From Acidaminobacter sp. (GTDB lineage Bacteria; Bacillota_A; Clostridia; Peptostreptococcales; Acidaminobacteraceae), in contig WXFH01000010.1 in the NCBI GenBank assembly GCA_009881125.1, forward strand, positions 1-26,253: a stretch of DNA of 26,253 nucleotides, written 5' to 3'. This document shows positions 9,141 through 16,789 of the stretch, piece by piece. The notes under the pieces were generated by a model, which worked only from the letters and a program-made list of their open reading frames with translations, did no database searches and was not told where the DNA came from. Both the position numbers and the translations under genes were made by a program. Positions within the stretch are counted from its first letter, which is position 1. Each line of letters starts with the position of its first letter.

Positions 9141-10001
9141 TCACCCTCGATACTCTGAAATAGCCTGTTCCACTATAGACACCGCGACCGCCTTCACTGC
9201 CGAACGCTTGTAAGCCAGTGAGGCTCTTCCCGGAATTGCCTGTTCAACCTGCTGGACGAATAGTTCAATAAATGCCTCTGTCTTTAGTGCATCCAGCGTC
9301 ATGCCGGTTAGTCCCTCAGAGACCAGGCTTGAATGGAAGCCTCTCTGCCCAAGTGATCCGAATGCCACTCTGGCCTCTCTGATGACGCCGCCGCTGAAGC
9401 TGAAAATCCCGGCGCAATTGACTTTAGCTATGGTCACAGACGCCCGCGAGCCAATCTTACAGTAGCCGCCTGCCTTGCCTAAGTTCCAGGCAGGTATGAG
9501 AAATGCCGTCACCACTTCGGTTTCGTCGATCAGGGTTCTTCCAATCCCCGTCACAAACGCCTCGACTTTCATCCTTCTCGTCGCCCCGTTTGCTTTCATC
9601 AGCTCGACACTGGCATCCAGGGCGATCAGCGCCGGAATGGTATCCGCGCACTGGGCTGCGTTAGCCACGTTTCCGCCGATGGTCGCCCGATTCCGAATCT
9701 GAGTGGACCCCACTTGGGACGCCGCGCAGGATAGAACTTTCGCAGCATGTTGTACCAGCGGTGATTCCCAGAGCTCTGTCATGGTGCACATTGCGCCTAT
9801 TCGGAGCCCTTCTTCGTTAATGTCACAGCTTTTCAGCGCTTCCATATGGGACAGATCAATAATCAATGCCTCTTCCGGCGGATTGGCTCTCATGCGGATC
9901 ATGACGTCGGTTCCGCCGGCGACCATGATTTTTTTGCCGGTCCCCTGAAGGGATTCAAGTAAAGCTGCCATATTATCCGGCTGTATGATTTTATTGGCCA
10001 T
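9141..10001 (-). CDS. FAD-binding subunit of molybdenum hydroxylase
   Basis: A 286-aa CoxM/XdhB-type flavoprotein that passes electrons between the 2Fe-2S subunit and an external acceptor. The FAD-contact motifs VAGGTDVM (about 27-34) and TIGGNVANA (about 107-115) are intact, and the C-terminal part is the usual CO-dehydrogenase flavoprotein C-domain. The length is normal. There is no insertion carrying the 4Fe-4S cluster found in hydroxybenzoyl-CoA reductase. Its ATG overlaps the end of the 2Fe-2S gene by 11 nt, and the Mo subunit starts 4 nt after its stop. This tight layout is expected for a stoichiometric complex. Confidence 0.9.
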   Translation of the reverse strand: MANKIIQPDNMAALLESLQGTGKKIMVAGGTDVMIRMRANPPEEALIIDLSHMEALKSCDINEEGLRIGAMCTMTELWESPLVQHAAKVLSCAASQVGSTQIRNRATIGGNVANAAQCADTIPALIALDASVELMKANGATRRMKVEAFVTGIGRTLIDETEVVTAFLIPAWNLGKAGGYCKIGSRASVTIAKVNCAGIFSFSGGVIREARVAFGSLGQRGFHSSLVSEGLTGMTLDALKTEAFIELFVQQVEQAIPGRASLAYKRSAVKAVAVSIVEQAISEYRG

Positions 10002-10461
10002 GAACCGCTTCCTCCTTCAGAGATTCCACCGCTTTGATGATGGGATGATACCCCGTGCACCGGCAGAGATTGCCTTCTATCGCTTTTATGACCTCTTCCT
10101 TGGATGGATCCGGCCGTTGAAGCAGCAGCGCCTTGACCGACATCAGCATACCCGGCGTGCAATAGCCGCACTGGATGGCGCCATTGTTTATAAACGCCTC
10201 CTGAAGTCTGTCCAGTTCACCACCCTGCTGGAGCCCTTCCGTCGTCAGCACCTCACACCCGTTGACCTGCACTGCCAGCATGGTGCATGACGTTACCGCC
10301 CTCTGATCCACAATAATAGTGCACGCGCCGCACTCGCCTTCGCCGCAGCCTTCCTTGACGCTGGTCAATCCAAGACGGTTGCGCAGCATGTCTATCAGTC
10401 TCTCGAGGGGTTCGACCTCAACTTCTCTATTTTCATGATTAATGGTCAGGTTAATTTTCAT
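9991..10461 (-). CDS. 2Fe-2S subunit of molybdenum hydroxylase
   Basis: A 156-aa CoxS/XdhC-type iron-sulfur subunit with two [2Fe-2S] clusters. The plant-ferredoxin-like cluster has EGCGEGECGACT and a distal Cys in VTSC; the helical-domain cluster has QCGYCTPG and LCRCTGYHP. The start at 10461 (MKINLTINHENREVEV) has GGAGG 5 nt upstream and matches normal family length. An in-frame start at 10566 would add 35 residues unlike any family member. A 150-nt gap separates it from the DUF169 gene upstream, and I see no convincing promoter there. It is probably in the same transcript. Confidence 0.92.
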   Translation of the reverse strand: MKINLTINHENREVEVEPLERLIDMLRNRLGLTSVKEGCGEGECGACTIIVDQRAVTSCTMLAVQVNGCEVLTTEGLQQGGELDRLQEAFINNGAIQCGYCTPGMLMSVKALLLQRPDPSKEEVIKAIEGNLCRCTGYHPIIKAVESLKEEAVHGQ

Positions 10462-10611
10462 CTCTGCCTCCCGCTTACCATCCTTGATCCAAAGCCCTAA
10501 ACTTGAATCAAAGAAGCGATATGTCTTTCTTTTCACAAAATCACTGTATCTTAGTGCCGACTTCAAATCGTCTAATAAATCAAACTATTTTAACTTTTCT
10601 GTATTGTTGCC

Positions 10612-11397
10612 CTACAGGTCATTACCTGAGGTTTTAAAGTAAGTGCTGTTGATCATGATCTTCCCAGCGACTTCGTCATCTCCGAGGCGTTCCAGAATGG
10701 CCTCTTTTCTTTCGTTGGGTTCGCATGGATTAACGGTCTTCACCAGACCATCATGGATCATGCTCAGCATTCCATACGGCAGGCCAATGCCCATTTCATA
10801 GTCGTGCCATTTGGCTGCATACCTGGTGTTGGAACAAAGGAGGGACACATTCATGTCATTGGTGTCATAGGGCGTCGCGGTGCATTCTGAACAGATCCCG
10901 GAGTTGGCAGCAATTTTGATATTCTTTGGTGTTCCCCTGTAGTACACGTAGCTCTGTGTCACGCGCATGGCCTGATAAGGATTGACCAGCATCAATACCA
11001 CGTCCGGACGGTTCTCAAAAGCCTCCAGCGGCTTGACTACCACCGCTGTTGCCTCATGATCGAGAAATGTAACGTCTTTCTGAACATTTCTTGCCGTCCC
11101 CAGGCTGTCATAAATCCCGAAGCTATAATAAATTCTTCCGGAGATGGCCCGGGCATCAGGTTTGACGAGTCCCAGTGCTTTGGCCGAGCCCACACACAGA
11201 AAATTGTCCAGATCAGCCTTGAAGCTCTTTCCTTCAGAAGCCATTCTGACCATACTGCAATAGGACATTTTGTACTTTACTCTTGGTGCAGACTCTTCCT
11301 CAAAGTCACGCTTGTCGAATATAAATTTCACGCCTACAAGTTTGCGTTCCAGGCCTAAAAGTTTCTCAATTTGAGTGCCAACGTTCCGTTTAAACAT
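10612..11397 (-). CDS. DUF169 family protein
   Basis: A 261-aa cytoplasmic protein of the DUF169 family, whose biochemical role is not established. Conserved-looking features include VGVKF near the N terminus, paired cysteines in SGICSECTATPY, and AMRVTQSYVYY. GGGAGG lies 7 nt before the ATG. Its position as probable first gene of the molybdenum-hydroxylase operon suggests an accessory, redox or substrate-handling role. That is inference from location. The CxxC pair could bind a metal or cluster. Confidence 0.8.
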   Translation of the reverse strand: MFKRNVGTQIEKLLGLERKLVGVKFIFDKRDFEEESAPRVKYKMSYCSMVRMASEGKSFKADLDNFLCVGSAKALGLVKPDARAISGRIYYSFGIYDSLGTARNVQKDVTFLDHEATAVVVKPLEAFENRPDVVLMLVNPYQAMRVTQSYVYYRGTPKNIKIAANSGICSECTATPYDTNDMNVSLLCSNTRYAAKWHDYEMGIGLPYGMLSMIHDGLVKTVNPCEPNERKEAILERLGDDEVAGKIMINSTYFKTSGNDL

Positions 11398-11425
11398 TAA
11401 ATCGCCTCCCTATAGTATTAATATC

Positions 11426-11437
11426 AGACAGGTGTCT
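11426..11437 (-). promoter_or_regulatory. Short inverted repeat upstream of DUF169 gene
   Basis: AGACA-GG-TGTCT is a 12-bp inverted repeat 29 nt upstream of the DUF169 start. It could be an operator for the molybdenum-hydroxylase operon. No confident -35/-10 pair is visible. Evidence is symmetry and position only. Confidence 0.25.
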
Positions 11438-11491
11438 ATAAAAAGGCTAAAGAATATTGAAAGGATTTCCGGCATGAGGTGTTGTGAGGTT

Positions 11492-11604
11492 GGTGACGCG
11501 GACAAAGTTGGAGTTGGTGACGCGGACAACTTTCAACTTGGTGACGCGGACAGAGTTGGACTTGGTGACGCGGACGAAAATAAATCCGGTGCCAGAGCTT
11601 GCGA
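11492..11604. repeat. 24-bp tandem array (GGTGACGCGGAC type) with fixed end sequence
   Basis: Four direct units of exactly 24 bp (11492-11515, 11516-11539, 11540-11563, 11564-11587) each start GGTGACGCGGAC and carry a variable 12-bp second half. The array ends in GGTGCCAGAGCTTGCGA (11588-11604). Similar arrays lie at 14910 and 21776. A short reading frame crosses it, but it has no ribosome site and its peptide only reflects the repeat. I treat it as non-coding. Confidence 0.85.
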
Positions 11605-11634
11605 AAATCATTCTCAGTTGGGATACGCTTACAA

Positions 11635-11770
11635 GGAAAAACACCCCCTGAACCAACAGGCCGCCGGCCTGTTGGTTCAGGGGGTGTTTCCTTCTTGGAA
11701 GACGGTTCCTGGGAAACCGGCTTCCAAGCTTCGACTGGAGGAAGGCGGTGTCCGGCACCGGCTTCCTACC
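11635..11770. repeat. Large palindrome plus hairpin element; chrA terminator
   Basis: Two perfect 25-bp arms (11639-11663 and 11665-11689) are separated by one base, forming a near-continuous 51-bp palindrome. It is followed by a second hairpin (CTTGGAAGACGGTTCC with GGAAACCGGCTTCCAAG) and the tail GGTGTCCGGCACC-GGCTTCC. On the minus strand the palindrome runs into TTTTTCC, so it can terminate the chromate-transporter transcript. The right half recurs at 1-98. Confidence 0.85.
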
Positions 11771-11781
11771 TTTTTTTACCT

Positions 11782-12954
11782 TCACCTCACAAACCCCGCC
11801 ACCAGTGCCAGCAGCACTATGATTGGCGCAGGAACTTTCTTCGTCAGTAAAAGGACAATCGTGACCGCCGACACCAGCAAGTTGTCTAGCTGAAAACCGC
11901 TCTTCTGCATGACAATCACCGCGGCCACGGCAATCATGCCGCCCGCGATGGCATTGATCCCCTTCAGGGCAATCTTGATGCCCCGGATCTGCCTTAGGCG
12001 CTCCCAGACGGGATAAACGAAGTAGATTAGCAGCAGGCCCGGAAGGAAAATGCCGATGCCGCTCAACACAGCCGCCATCACCTGAGTAAACGTCCCGTAG
12101 TTTCTGGCAGCCATGCCGCCCACATAGGCGCTGAAGCTGAACATTGGGCCCGGGAGGCCCTGCACGAGACCGTAACCCGTCAGGAATTCCTGGTTGTTCA
12201 TATATTGGCGGATGTCCACCATTTCACTGTACATCACCGGCACGACGACCTGTCCGCCGCCGAAAACCAGGTAGCCATATCTATAGAAGCTTTCAAAGAG
12301 GTGCACCAAGATATTGTCCCAAGTCAGGGTCAAAATGACACTTCCGAGAGCGATCCCTGCGAATGCCGCCAAATAGCGCCATGGCGGGCTCAGCTTCACG
12401 TGGTTCCATACGTTTCTTTCACCTGACGCCAGCACGCTGATGGCGCCGCCGATTAATAGGACCATCGGGAAAATCCAGGGAGATCTGATGAAGTAGGTCG
12501 TCACAGCGCCAAAAATCATCAGAATGGCCGTCAGACGATTGGTCACGACCTTCCTGCCTATCTTGAACGCGGCGACAACGATAAAGCCCACCGCCAGCGG
12601 GCCAATATACCTAAGGCTGTCAGTCGAAATATTAAGCAAGTCGAGGAATTGATACAAAAATGACAGAATTGTCATCAGCGTTAGTACCGGAAGTGACCAG
12701 ACCAGCATGGTCAGGAAGCCCAGCATTGGACCGCCCACTTTGTGGCCAACAGCAACTATGGTCTGAGTGCTGGTCGGGCCAGGCAGGATGCTGCACAGCG
12801 CGACGAGCTCGATCAGCTCTTCCTCGGTCAAGTGCTTCTTTTTGGTGACCAATTGATCTATAAATACGCCTATATGGGCCTCCGGGCCGCCATAGGCGCC
12901 GAGTGAACATACAAAGACGTCTTTGAGAAAGCTGTTCCATTTATGGTTGTTCAT
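11782..12954 (-). CDS. ChrA-family (chromate ion transporter) membrane protein
   Basis: A 390-aa polytopic membrane protein with both CHR half-domains in one chain. Domain 1 has YGGPEAHIG and ALCSILPGPTSTQT; domain 2 has FGGGQVVVPVM and GLVQGLPGPMFSFSAYVGG. The two halves are a repeat of one fold with about 10-12 TM segments. Characterised members expel chromate, while many anaerobe homologues have unknown anion substrates. AGGAGG lies 4 nt before the ATG. The gene stands alone: FetB ends 101 nt upstream on the same strand, and a repeat element with terminator ability follows it. Family is sure, chromate specificity is not. Confidence 0.85.
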   Translation of the reverse strand: MNNHKWNSFLKDVFVCSLGAYGGPEAHIGVFIDQLVTKKKHLTEEELIELVALCSILPGPTSTQTIVAVGHKVGGPMLGFLTMLVWSLPVLTLMTILSFLYQFLDLLNISTDSLRYIGPLAVGFIVVAAFKIGRKVVTNRLTAILMIFGAVTTYFIRSPWIFPMVLLIGGAISVLASGERNVWNHVKLSPPWRYLAAFAGIALGSVILTLTWDNILVHLFESFYRYGYLVFGGGQVVVPVMYSEMVDIRQYMNNQEFLTGYGLVQGLPGPMFSFSAYVGGMAARNYGTFTQVMAAVLSGIGIFLPGLLLIYFVYPVWERLRQIRGIKIALKGINAIAGGMIAVAAVIVMQKSGFQLDNLLVSAVTIVLLLTKKVPAPIIVLLALVAGFVR

Positions 12955-13026
12955 AATGCCTCCTTAGTTATAAGGTTTTCTGGTGGCAGCACATCGGTTT
13001 AGGATACCCCTTTGCTTGGGAGATTC

Positions 13027-13040
13027 GTGACCATCGGCAG
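13027..13040. repeat. Single arm of GACCATCGGCA repeat
   Basis: GTGACCATCGGCAG matches the arms of the inverted-repeat elements at 15161, 20261 and 21890, but no partner arm is visible within 100 bp. It looks like a decayed or half element in the fetB-chrA gap. Confidence 0.55.
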
Positions 13041-13055
13041 AAGCTTTTGTCTTTA

Positions 13056-13832
13056 TCACACCAGCTGATCCTGATCGTTGAAGAAGCTCTTGTAGCCAAA
13101 CTGCAGCAGGAGAATGACCGTCAGCGACACCGCCCCCAGGATGCCCAGCATGATGGCGATCTGGTACATGACCGCCGTGGTGGGCGCTGTCCCGGACAAG
13201 ATCTGGCCCGTCATCATGCCCGGCAGGGAGATGACGCCCATGCCCAGCATGGCATTGATGGTCGGCATGATCGCCGCGTCAAAGGTGGAGTTAATGATGT
13301 CGTGGGTGGCCATCTTTGGGGTCGCCCCCAGGTTTAGCGCTTCCTCCACAAGCTGGCGCTGGGTCGTCATGCCATCCAGCAGGGATTTTACCCCCAGGGA
13401 GATGCCCGTCATGGAATTCCCAATCATCATGCCCGCAAGGGGGATGAAGTACTGGGGCTGATACCAGGGATCAATTTGGATCACGACCAGTATAAAGTAG
13501 AAAATACAAGAAAAAGTCCCAGCCGCCATGGCGCCTGCAACGGTCTTTTTCAAAGAGGTTGACAGGCGACCCTTGAACTTCTGAAACACTGTCCGGATCG
13601 CGTAGGCCACCATGAAGCTGATGATCAGCAGCGTGAGCCATGGGCTGGGCGTTCCAAAGATGAAAGTGAGCGCGTAGCCCGTCAGGATCAGCTGCACCGT
13701 CATCCTGAGGGACGCCAGCAGCAGCTCTCGCTCCCTGCGGATCCCCCGTTTGATGAGGATGCCCAGCACTACCAGAACGAAAACATAGGACAGTGCTACC
13801 TGCCAAATGGAAAGCTCCATGACACCGCTCAT
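13056..13832 (-). CDS. fetB: FetB-like ABC transporter permease (UPF0014)
   Basis: A 258-aa integral membrane protein of the UPF0014/FetB family with about 7 TM segments. Family-typical stretches include IPLAGMMIGNSMTG, the cytoplasmic loop LVEEALNLGATPKMAT and LPGMMTGQILSGTAP. E. coli FetAB is linked to iron export and oxidative-stress tolerance. The start overlaps the ATPase stop by four bases (ATGA), so the two are translationally coupled. An alternative start five codons in (MELSIW) is possible. Substrate in this organism is inferred from the family. Confidence 0.85.
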   Translation of the reverse strand: MSGVMELSIWQVALSYVFVLVVLGILIKRGIRRERELLLASLRMTVQLILTGYALTFIFGTPSPWLTLLIISFMVAYAIRTVFQKFKGRLSTSLKKTVAGAMAAGTFSCIFYFILVVIQIDPWYQPQYFIPLAGMMIGNSMTGISLGVKSLLDGMTTQRQLVEEALNLGATPKMATHDIINSTFDAAIMPTINAMLGMGVISLPGMMTGQILSGTAPTTAVMYQIAIMLGILGAVSLTVILLLQFGYKSFFNDQDQLV

Positions 13833-14467
13833 GACCTCGCCCCCCTGTCTTTTATTTTTCCGTCCTCAAGTTCAATGATCTCGTCTGCGAACTGCGCCGC
13901 CACCGCCTTGGAATGGGTCACCATGATGATGGACTGCCCGTCCCGGCGCGCCTTTTCCACCACCAGCCTGATGACGGATTCCTCCGTGACGTCGTCCAGC
14001 GCCGAGGATGGCTCGTCCAGCAGGAAGACCGCCGGCGCTAGTAAAAATACTCTGGCGATGACTAGCCGCTGCTTCTCCCCACCCGACAAAAGTCGCACCT
14101 CAGTCTCCAGCGTTTTATTCAAATGGACCTGCTGCAGCATTTCCAGCATTGCTTTCTCTGACGGCAGCGCTTTATTCTGAAATTTGAAGCCAATCTCCAG
14201 GTTGTGTCTGAGGTCGCCATTAAAGATCGCAGGCTGCTGAGAGAGTAGAAGGACCTCACGTCTTAGTTTCACTGACGGGATCTCCTTCAGCTCCGTACCG
14301 TTGTAAGTGATGCTCCCCTCTGTAGGTGAAATGGATTTATTGAGGAGCCGGAGTAGCGTGGTCTTTCCGCTGCCGCTGGCCCCTGCTATGACCGTCACGC
14401 CCGGCTTGATGCTGAGTTCTGGGATCTCGAGGACTTCTTGATATTTTAAATTTCGAATTTCAAACAT
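13829..14467 (-). CDS. fetA: FetA-like ABC transporter ATP-binding protein
   Basis: A 212-aa ABC ATPase with Walker A GASGSGKTT (29-37), the Q-loop region LLSQQPAIF, signature LSGGEKQRL, Walker B VFLLDEPSSALD and the switch His in MVTHS. All catalytic parts are present. GGAGG lies 6 nt before the ATG at 14467, which I prefer to an upstream in-frame start at 14488. That start lies inside the padR gene and adds seven unrelated residues. It begins one base after the padR stop and overlaps fetB, forming a compact padR-fetA-fetB operon. It powers the FetB permease, probably for iron or another metal. Confidence 0.88.
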   Translation of the reverse strand: MFEIRNLKYQEVLEIPELSIKPGVTVIAGASGSGKTTLLRLLNKSISPTEGSITYNGTELKEIPSVKLRREVLLLSQQPAIFNGDLRHNLEIGFKFQNKALPSEKAMLEMLQQVHLNKTLETEVRLLSGGEKQRLVIARVFLLAPAVFLLDEPSSALDDVTEESVIRLVVEKARRDGQSIIMVTHSKAVAAQFADEIIELEDGKIKDRGARS

Positions 14468-14468
14468 G

Positions 14469-14786
14469 TTAGACCTCCAGGATGCCAATCTCTTTAGTCA
14501 GCTCGGTGAGGTAGCGCTTCGCTTCGTTAAGTTCCGACAGACCTTGTTCCGTGGTGACATAGTATTTTCTGATCTTTCCATTGACGTTTTCCTCATAGTG
14601 CTCCAGAAGCTGCTCTTCTTCCAAATGGTGCAGGATGGGATAGAGCGTTCCAGGGCTGAGCTTGTACCCATGCTCCGAAAGCTCTTCAATGAGCCAGCTC
14701 CCGAACACCGGCGTTTCGCTGGCGTGGTGCAGGATATGGAGGAGGATAAAGCCTTGAAACAGTCTTTTATTGACGTATCCGCTCAT
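14469..14786 (-). CDS. PadR family transcriptional regulator
   Basis: A 105-aa winged-helix repressor of the short PadR type. The recognition-helix and wing region reads GYKLSPGTLYPILHHLEEEQLL, followed by RKYYVTTEQG and a C-terminal dimerisation helix. GAGG lies about 6 nt before the ATG. As first gene of padR-fetA-fetB it probably represses its own operon; a consensus promoter with an overlapping inverted repeat lies just upstream. PadR proteins next to ABC exporters often respond to the exported compound. The ligand here is unknown and may not be iron. Confidence 0.9.
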   Translation of the reverse strand: MSGYVNKRLFQGFILLHILHHASETPVFGSWLIEELSEHGYKLSPGTLYPILHHLEEEQLLEHYEENVNGKIRKYYVTTEQGLSELNEAKRYLTELTKEIGILEV

Positions 14787-14844
14787 AGGGACCTCGCTTT
14801 GATTGTGGTATTAGGTGATTTCGCTTTTCAATTTCGTTTTTCGT

Positions 14845-14890
14845 TATCGTATTTCGATATTATTGTAGCACGAGATTCTTCACTCGTCAA
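14845..14890 (-). promoter_or_regulatory. Promoter and candidate operator of padR-fetAB
   Basis: On the minus strand TTGACG (14885-14890) and TACAAT (14862-14867) are separated by exactly 17 bp. The inverted repeat TATCG-TATTT-CGATA (14845-14859) covers the expected transcription start. Further TTTCG/CGAAA motifs at roughly 10-bp spacing follow towards the gene. This is a good site for autorepression by PadR. The remainder of 14787-15210 holds only the tandem repeat and the terminator listed below. Confidence 0.75.
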
Positions 14891-14909
14891 CCTATGTAAT
14901 TTAAGTATG

Positions 14910-15093
14910 GTGTCTGACACCGAGTTCAATTGAGTGTCTGACACCGAGTTCACTTGAGTGTCTGACACCAAGTTCACTTGAGTGCCTGACACCAAGTTCA
15001 ACTGAGTGCCTGACACCAAGTTCAACTGAGTGCCTGACACCAAGTTCAACTGAGTGCCTGACACCAAGTTCATTTCAGTGCCAGAGCTTGCGA
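14910..15093. repeat. 24-bp tandem array (GTGTCTGACACC type), 7 units
   Basis: Seven direct units of exactly 24 bp run from 14910 to 15077. Each begins GTGTCTGACACC or GTGCCTGACACC and continues with an AGTTCAnnTGA-like half. The array ends in GTGCCAGAGCTTGCGA (15078-15093). The next bases (TCTCAGTGGGGATAC) resemble those after the array at 11492 (TCTCAGTTGGGATAC). A reading frame on the minus strand would encode an octapeptide repeat, but it has no ribosome site. Confidence 0.88.
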
Positions 15094-15149
15094 TATCCAT
15101 TCTCAGTGGGGATACCACCCACTTCCATATCCTTCGTTCCAAAAGAACA

Positions 15150-15194
15150 CAACAAAAAACGCTGCCGATGGTCATTTAAACGACTATCGGCAGC
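15150..15194 (-). terminator. Terminator of hydrogenase operon, built from GACCATCGGC arms
   Basis: GCTGCCGATGGTC (15161-15173) pairs with GACTATCGGCAGC (15182-15194) with one G-U pair and an 8-nt loop. On the minus strand it is followed by GTTTTTTGTT. It lies 17 nt after the stop of the last hydrogenase gene. The arms are the same sequence found in the inverted-repeat elements at 20261 and 21890. Confidence 0.85.
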
Positions 15195-15210
15195 CCTCTT
15201 TCCACTATCC

Positions 15211-16716
15211 TTATCCCACACGCTTTTCCAACTTCCGCCCCAAAGCAATCTCCACATCGTCAAAAATCCTCGTAGCAGCAATGGCATCCTCTTCGAGCGC
15301 CAGCTTCGCGTATGCCTCCAGCGCCTTCAAATCTTTCGCGCCATGATGCAGCGCCACAGGACCCTTGATGCACCCGCCCTCACAGGCCATCCCTTCAATG
15401 AAGTTGCCTTCCAGACGATTGGCCTTTGCCAGCTTCAAGAGCTTGTCGCAGGCCTTGATGCCATCGCCGGCGACAGCAACGACTTTCACGTCTGAAGCAG
15501 GTGTCAATTTCAGCGCCGTGGCCACCACCGCCTTGGACAGGCCCCCTGCACCGGCAAAGATCCGCCCGTAGTAGGAAGCGTTGTTCATCGGCGACTCCGG
15601 AAGCTCTTCAAGGCGGATCTCCCGGGCATCCAGTAATGAAATCAATTCCTCAAAGGTCATCACATAATCCGTGATCCCTGCGAGCTCTGGCAGCGCCTTT
15701 TCTGCCTTCTTGGCAATACACGGGCCTATGAACACCGTCACTGCAGCCGGATCCACCGCTTTGATGAGCTTCGACGCCGCAATCATGGGGGACACGGTCC
15801 CAGAGACATTTTCAAGAACCTGAGGATGCTTCTTGTGAATAAAGTCCACAAAAGCCGGGCAGCAAGAACTCGTCATATACCGGTGGTGCTCCAAATGACT
15901 AAGGAGCTCCCCAGCCTCATGCACCGCCACCAGATCCGCGCCCAGGGCTGCCTCTACCACATCTCTGAATCCCAGACGCTTAATGCCGGTGATGATCTGC
16001 CCAAGATTCGCATAGTTAAACTGGGACGCGAACGCCGGGGCAATGACCGCATAAACCTGCGGCGCGCCGGGCTGCCGAGCGGCCATCAGCTTTCGAATAA
16101 TGGGCACAATTTCAGATTTGTCCTGAATTGCTCCAAAGGGACAGTTATACACGCAAGCCCCGCACTGGATGCATTTCTTATAATCGATCACCGCTTTTTT
16201 CTGAGCATTGATGGAAAGCGCCTCCACCGGGCAAGCCTTCATACAGGGGCGCAGAGTGTCTACAATGGCGTTGTAGGGGCACGCCGACTGGCAGCGCCCG
16301 CATTCCACGCACTTGCTTTCATCGATCATCGCCTTGCCTTGGAGCACCTGAATCGCGCCAACCGGACAGGCCGCCTGGCAGCGGTGGGCAAGACAGCCCC
16401 GGCAGGATTCTGTCACCTTGTAGCGGCTGACAGGACACTGATCGCAGGCCGCATCCAGGACTTCGACAACCCCCGGGATCGCCGGCGTGCCACCCATGGC
16501 CATTTTGATCCGCTCCTTGGTCACAGCCCGCTCATGATGGATACAGCACCTGAATCTGGGTTCCGGCCCCGGATTCACAACATTAGGGATCCGCACATAA
16601 AGTGCCTCCAGCTGATCCTGAAAGGTCAGCCTGGCGACCTCTTTCAAAACTTCATATTTGACGAGCTGCACTTGATTCTCAAAGGTTCTCACAACGACCA
16701 CCTCATTTTCAAACAT
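15211..16716 (-). CDS. Group B-like monomeric [FeFe]-hydrogenase
   Basis: A 501-aa iron-sulfur protein. Several ferredoxin-like Cys clusters occupy 91-192 (for example CxxCxxxxCxxxCP at 105-118, CVECGRCQSACP at 136-147 and CIQCGACVYNCP at 182-193). The H-cluster domain follows with L1 TSSCCPAF (Cys285, Cys286), L2 FIGPCIAKKAE (Cys333) and L3 MACEGGC (Cys445, Cys449). All four H-cluster ligands and the proton-relay Cys are present. The L2 and L3 forms match group B rather than the classical MPC / CxxxCxxGGG of group A. Physiological roles of group B are poorly known; H2 evolution or uptake with ferredoxin is expected. I chose the ATG at 16716 over a TTG at 16734 that lacks a ribosome site. It is the last gene of a signalling-type operon, separated from the phosphatase by a 139-bp repeat-bearing gap. 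Confidence 0.85.
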   Translation of the reverse strand: MFENEVVVVRTFENQVQLVKYEVLKEVARLTFQDQLEALYVRIPNVVNPGPEPRFRCCIHHERAVTKERIKMAMGGTPAIPGVVEVLDAACDQCPVSRYKVTESCRGCLAHRCQAACPVGAIQVLQGKAMIDESKCVECGRCQSACPYNAIVDTLRPCMKACPVEALSINAQKKAVIDYKKCIQCGACVYNCPFGAIQDKSEIVPIIRKLMAARQPGAPQVYAVIAPAFASQFNYANLGQIITGIKRLGFRDVVEAALGADLVAVHEAGELLSHLEHHRYMTSSCCPAFVDFIHKKHPQVLENVSGTVSPMIAASKLIKAVDPAAVTVFIGPCIAKKAEKALPELAGITDYVMTFEELISLLDAREIRLEELPESPMNNASYYGRIFAGAGGLSKAVVATALKLTPASDVKVVAVAGDGIKACDKLLKLAKANRLEGNFIEGMACEGGCIKGPVALHHGAKDLKALEAYAKLALEEDAIAATRIFDDVEIALGRKLEKRVG

Positions 16717-16789
16717 TTTCCAAACCACTTCCAAACAATCTTTACGTATTCATTTTTAAAAATCCATCTTTACAAATCTTTCATTCACT

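Noticed and set aside
10462..10566. N-terminal extension of the 2Fe-2S subunit
   Set aside because: The internal ATG at 10461 has a strong ribosome site and gives the family's normal N terminus.
11407..11420. T7-like promoter string on the minus strand (TAATACTATAGGGAGG)
   Set aside because: It lacks the central bases of the phage promoter and overlaps the DUF169 ribosome site, so it is coincidence.
11375..11893. Reading frames on both strands across the repeat region
   Set aside because: They follow the 24-bp repeats and palindrome, lack ribosome sites and have no recognisable domain. The 24-bp period keeps frames open artificially.
14910..15093. CRISPR array
   Set aside because: Units are contiguous 24-mers without unique spacers, and no cas genes are present.
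14828..15175. Minus-strand frame encoding an octapeptide repeat (LVSGTQLN)
   Set aside because: It is produced by the 24-bp tandem repeat. There is no ribosome site and it covers the padR promoter.
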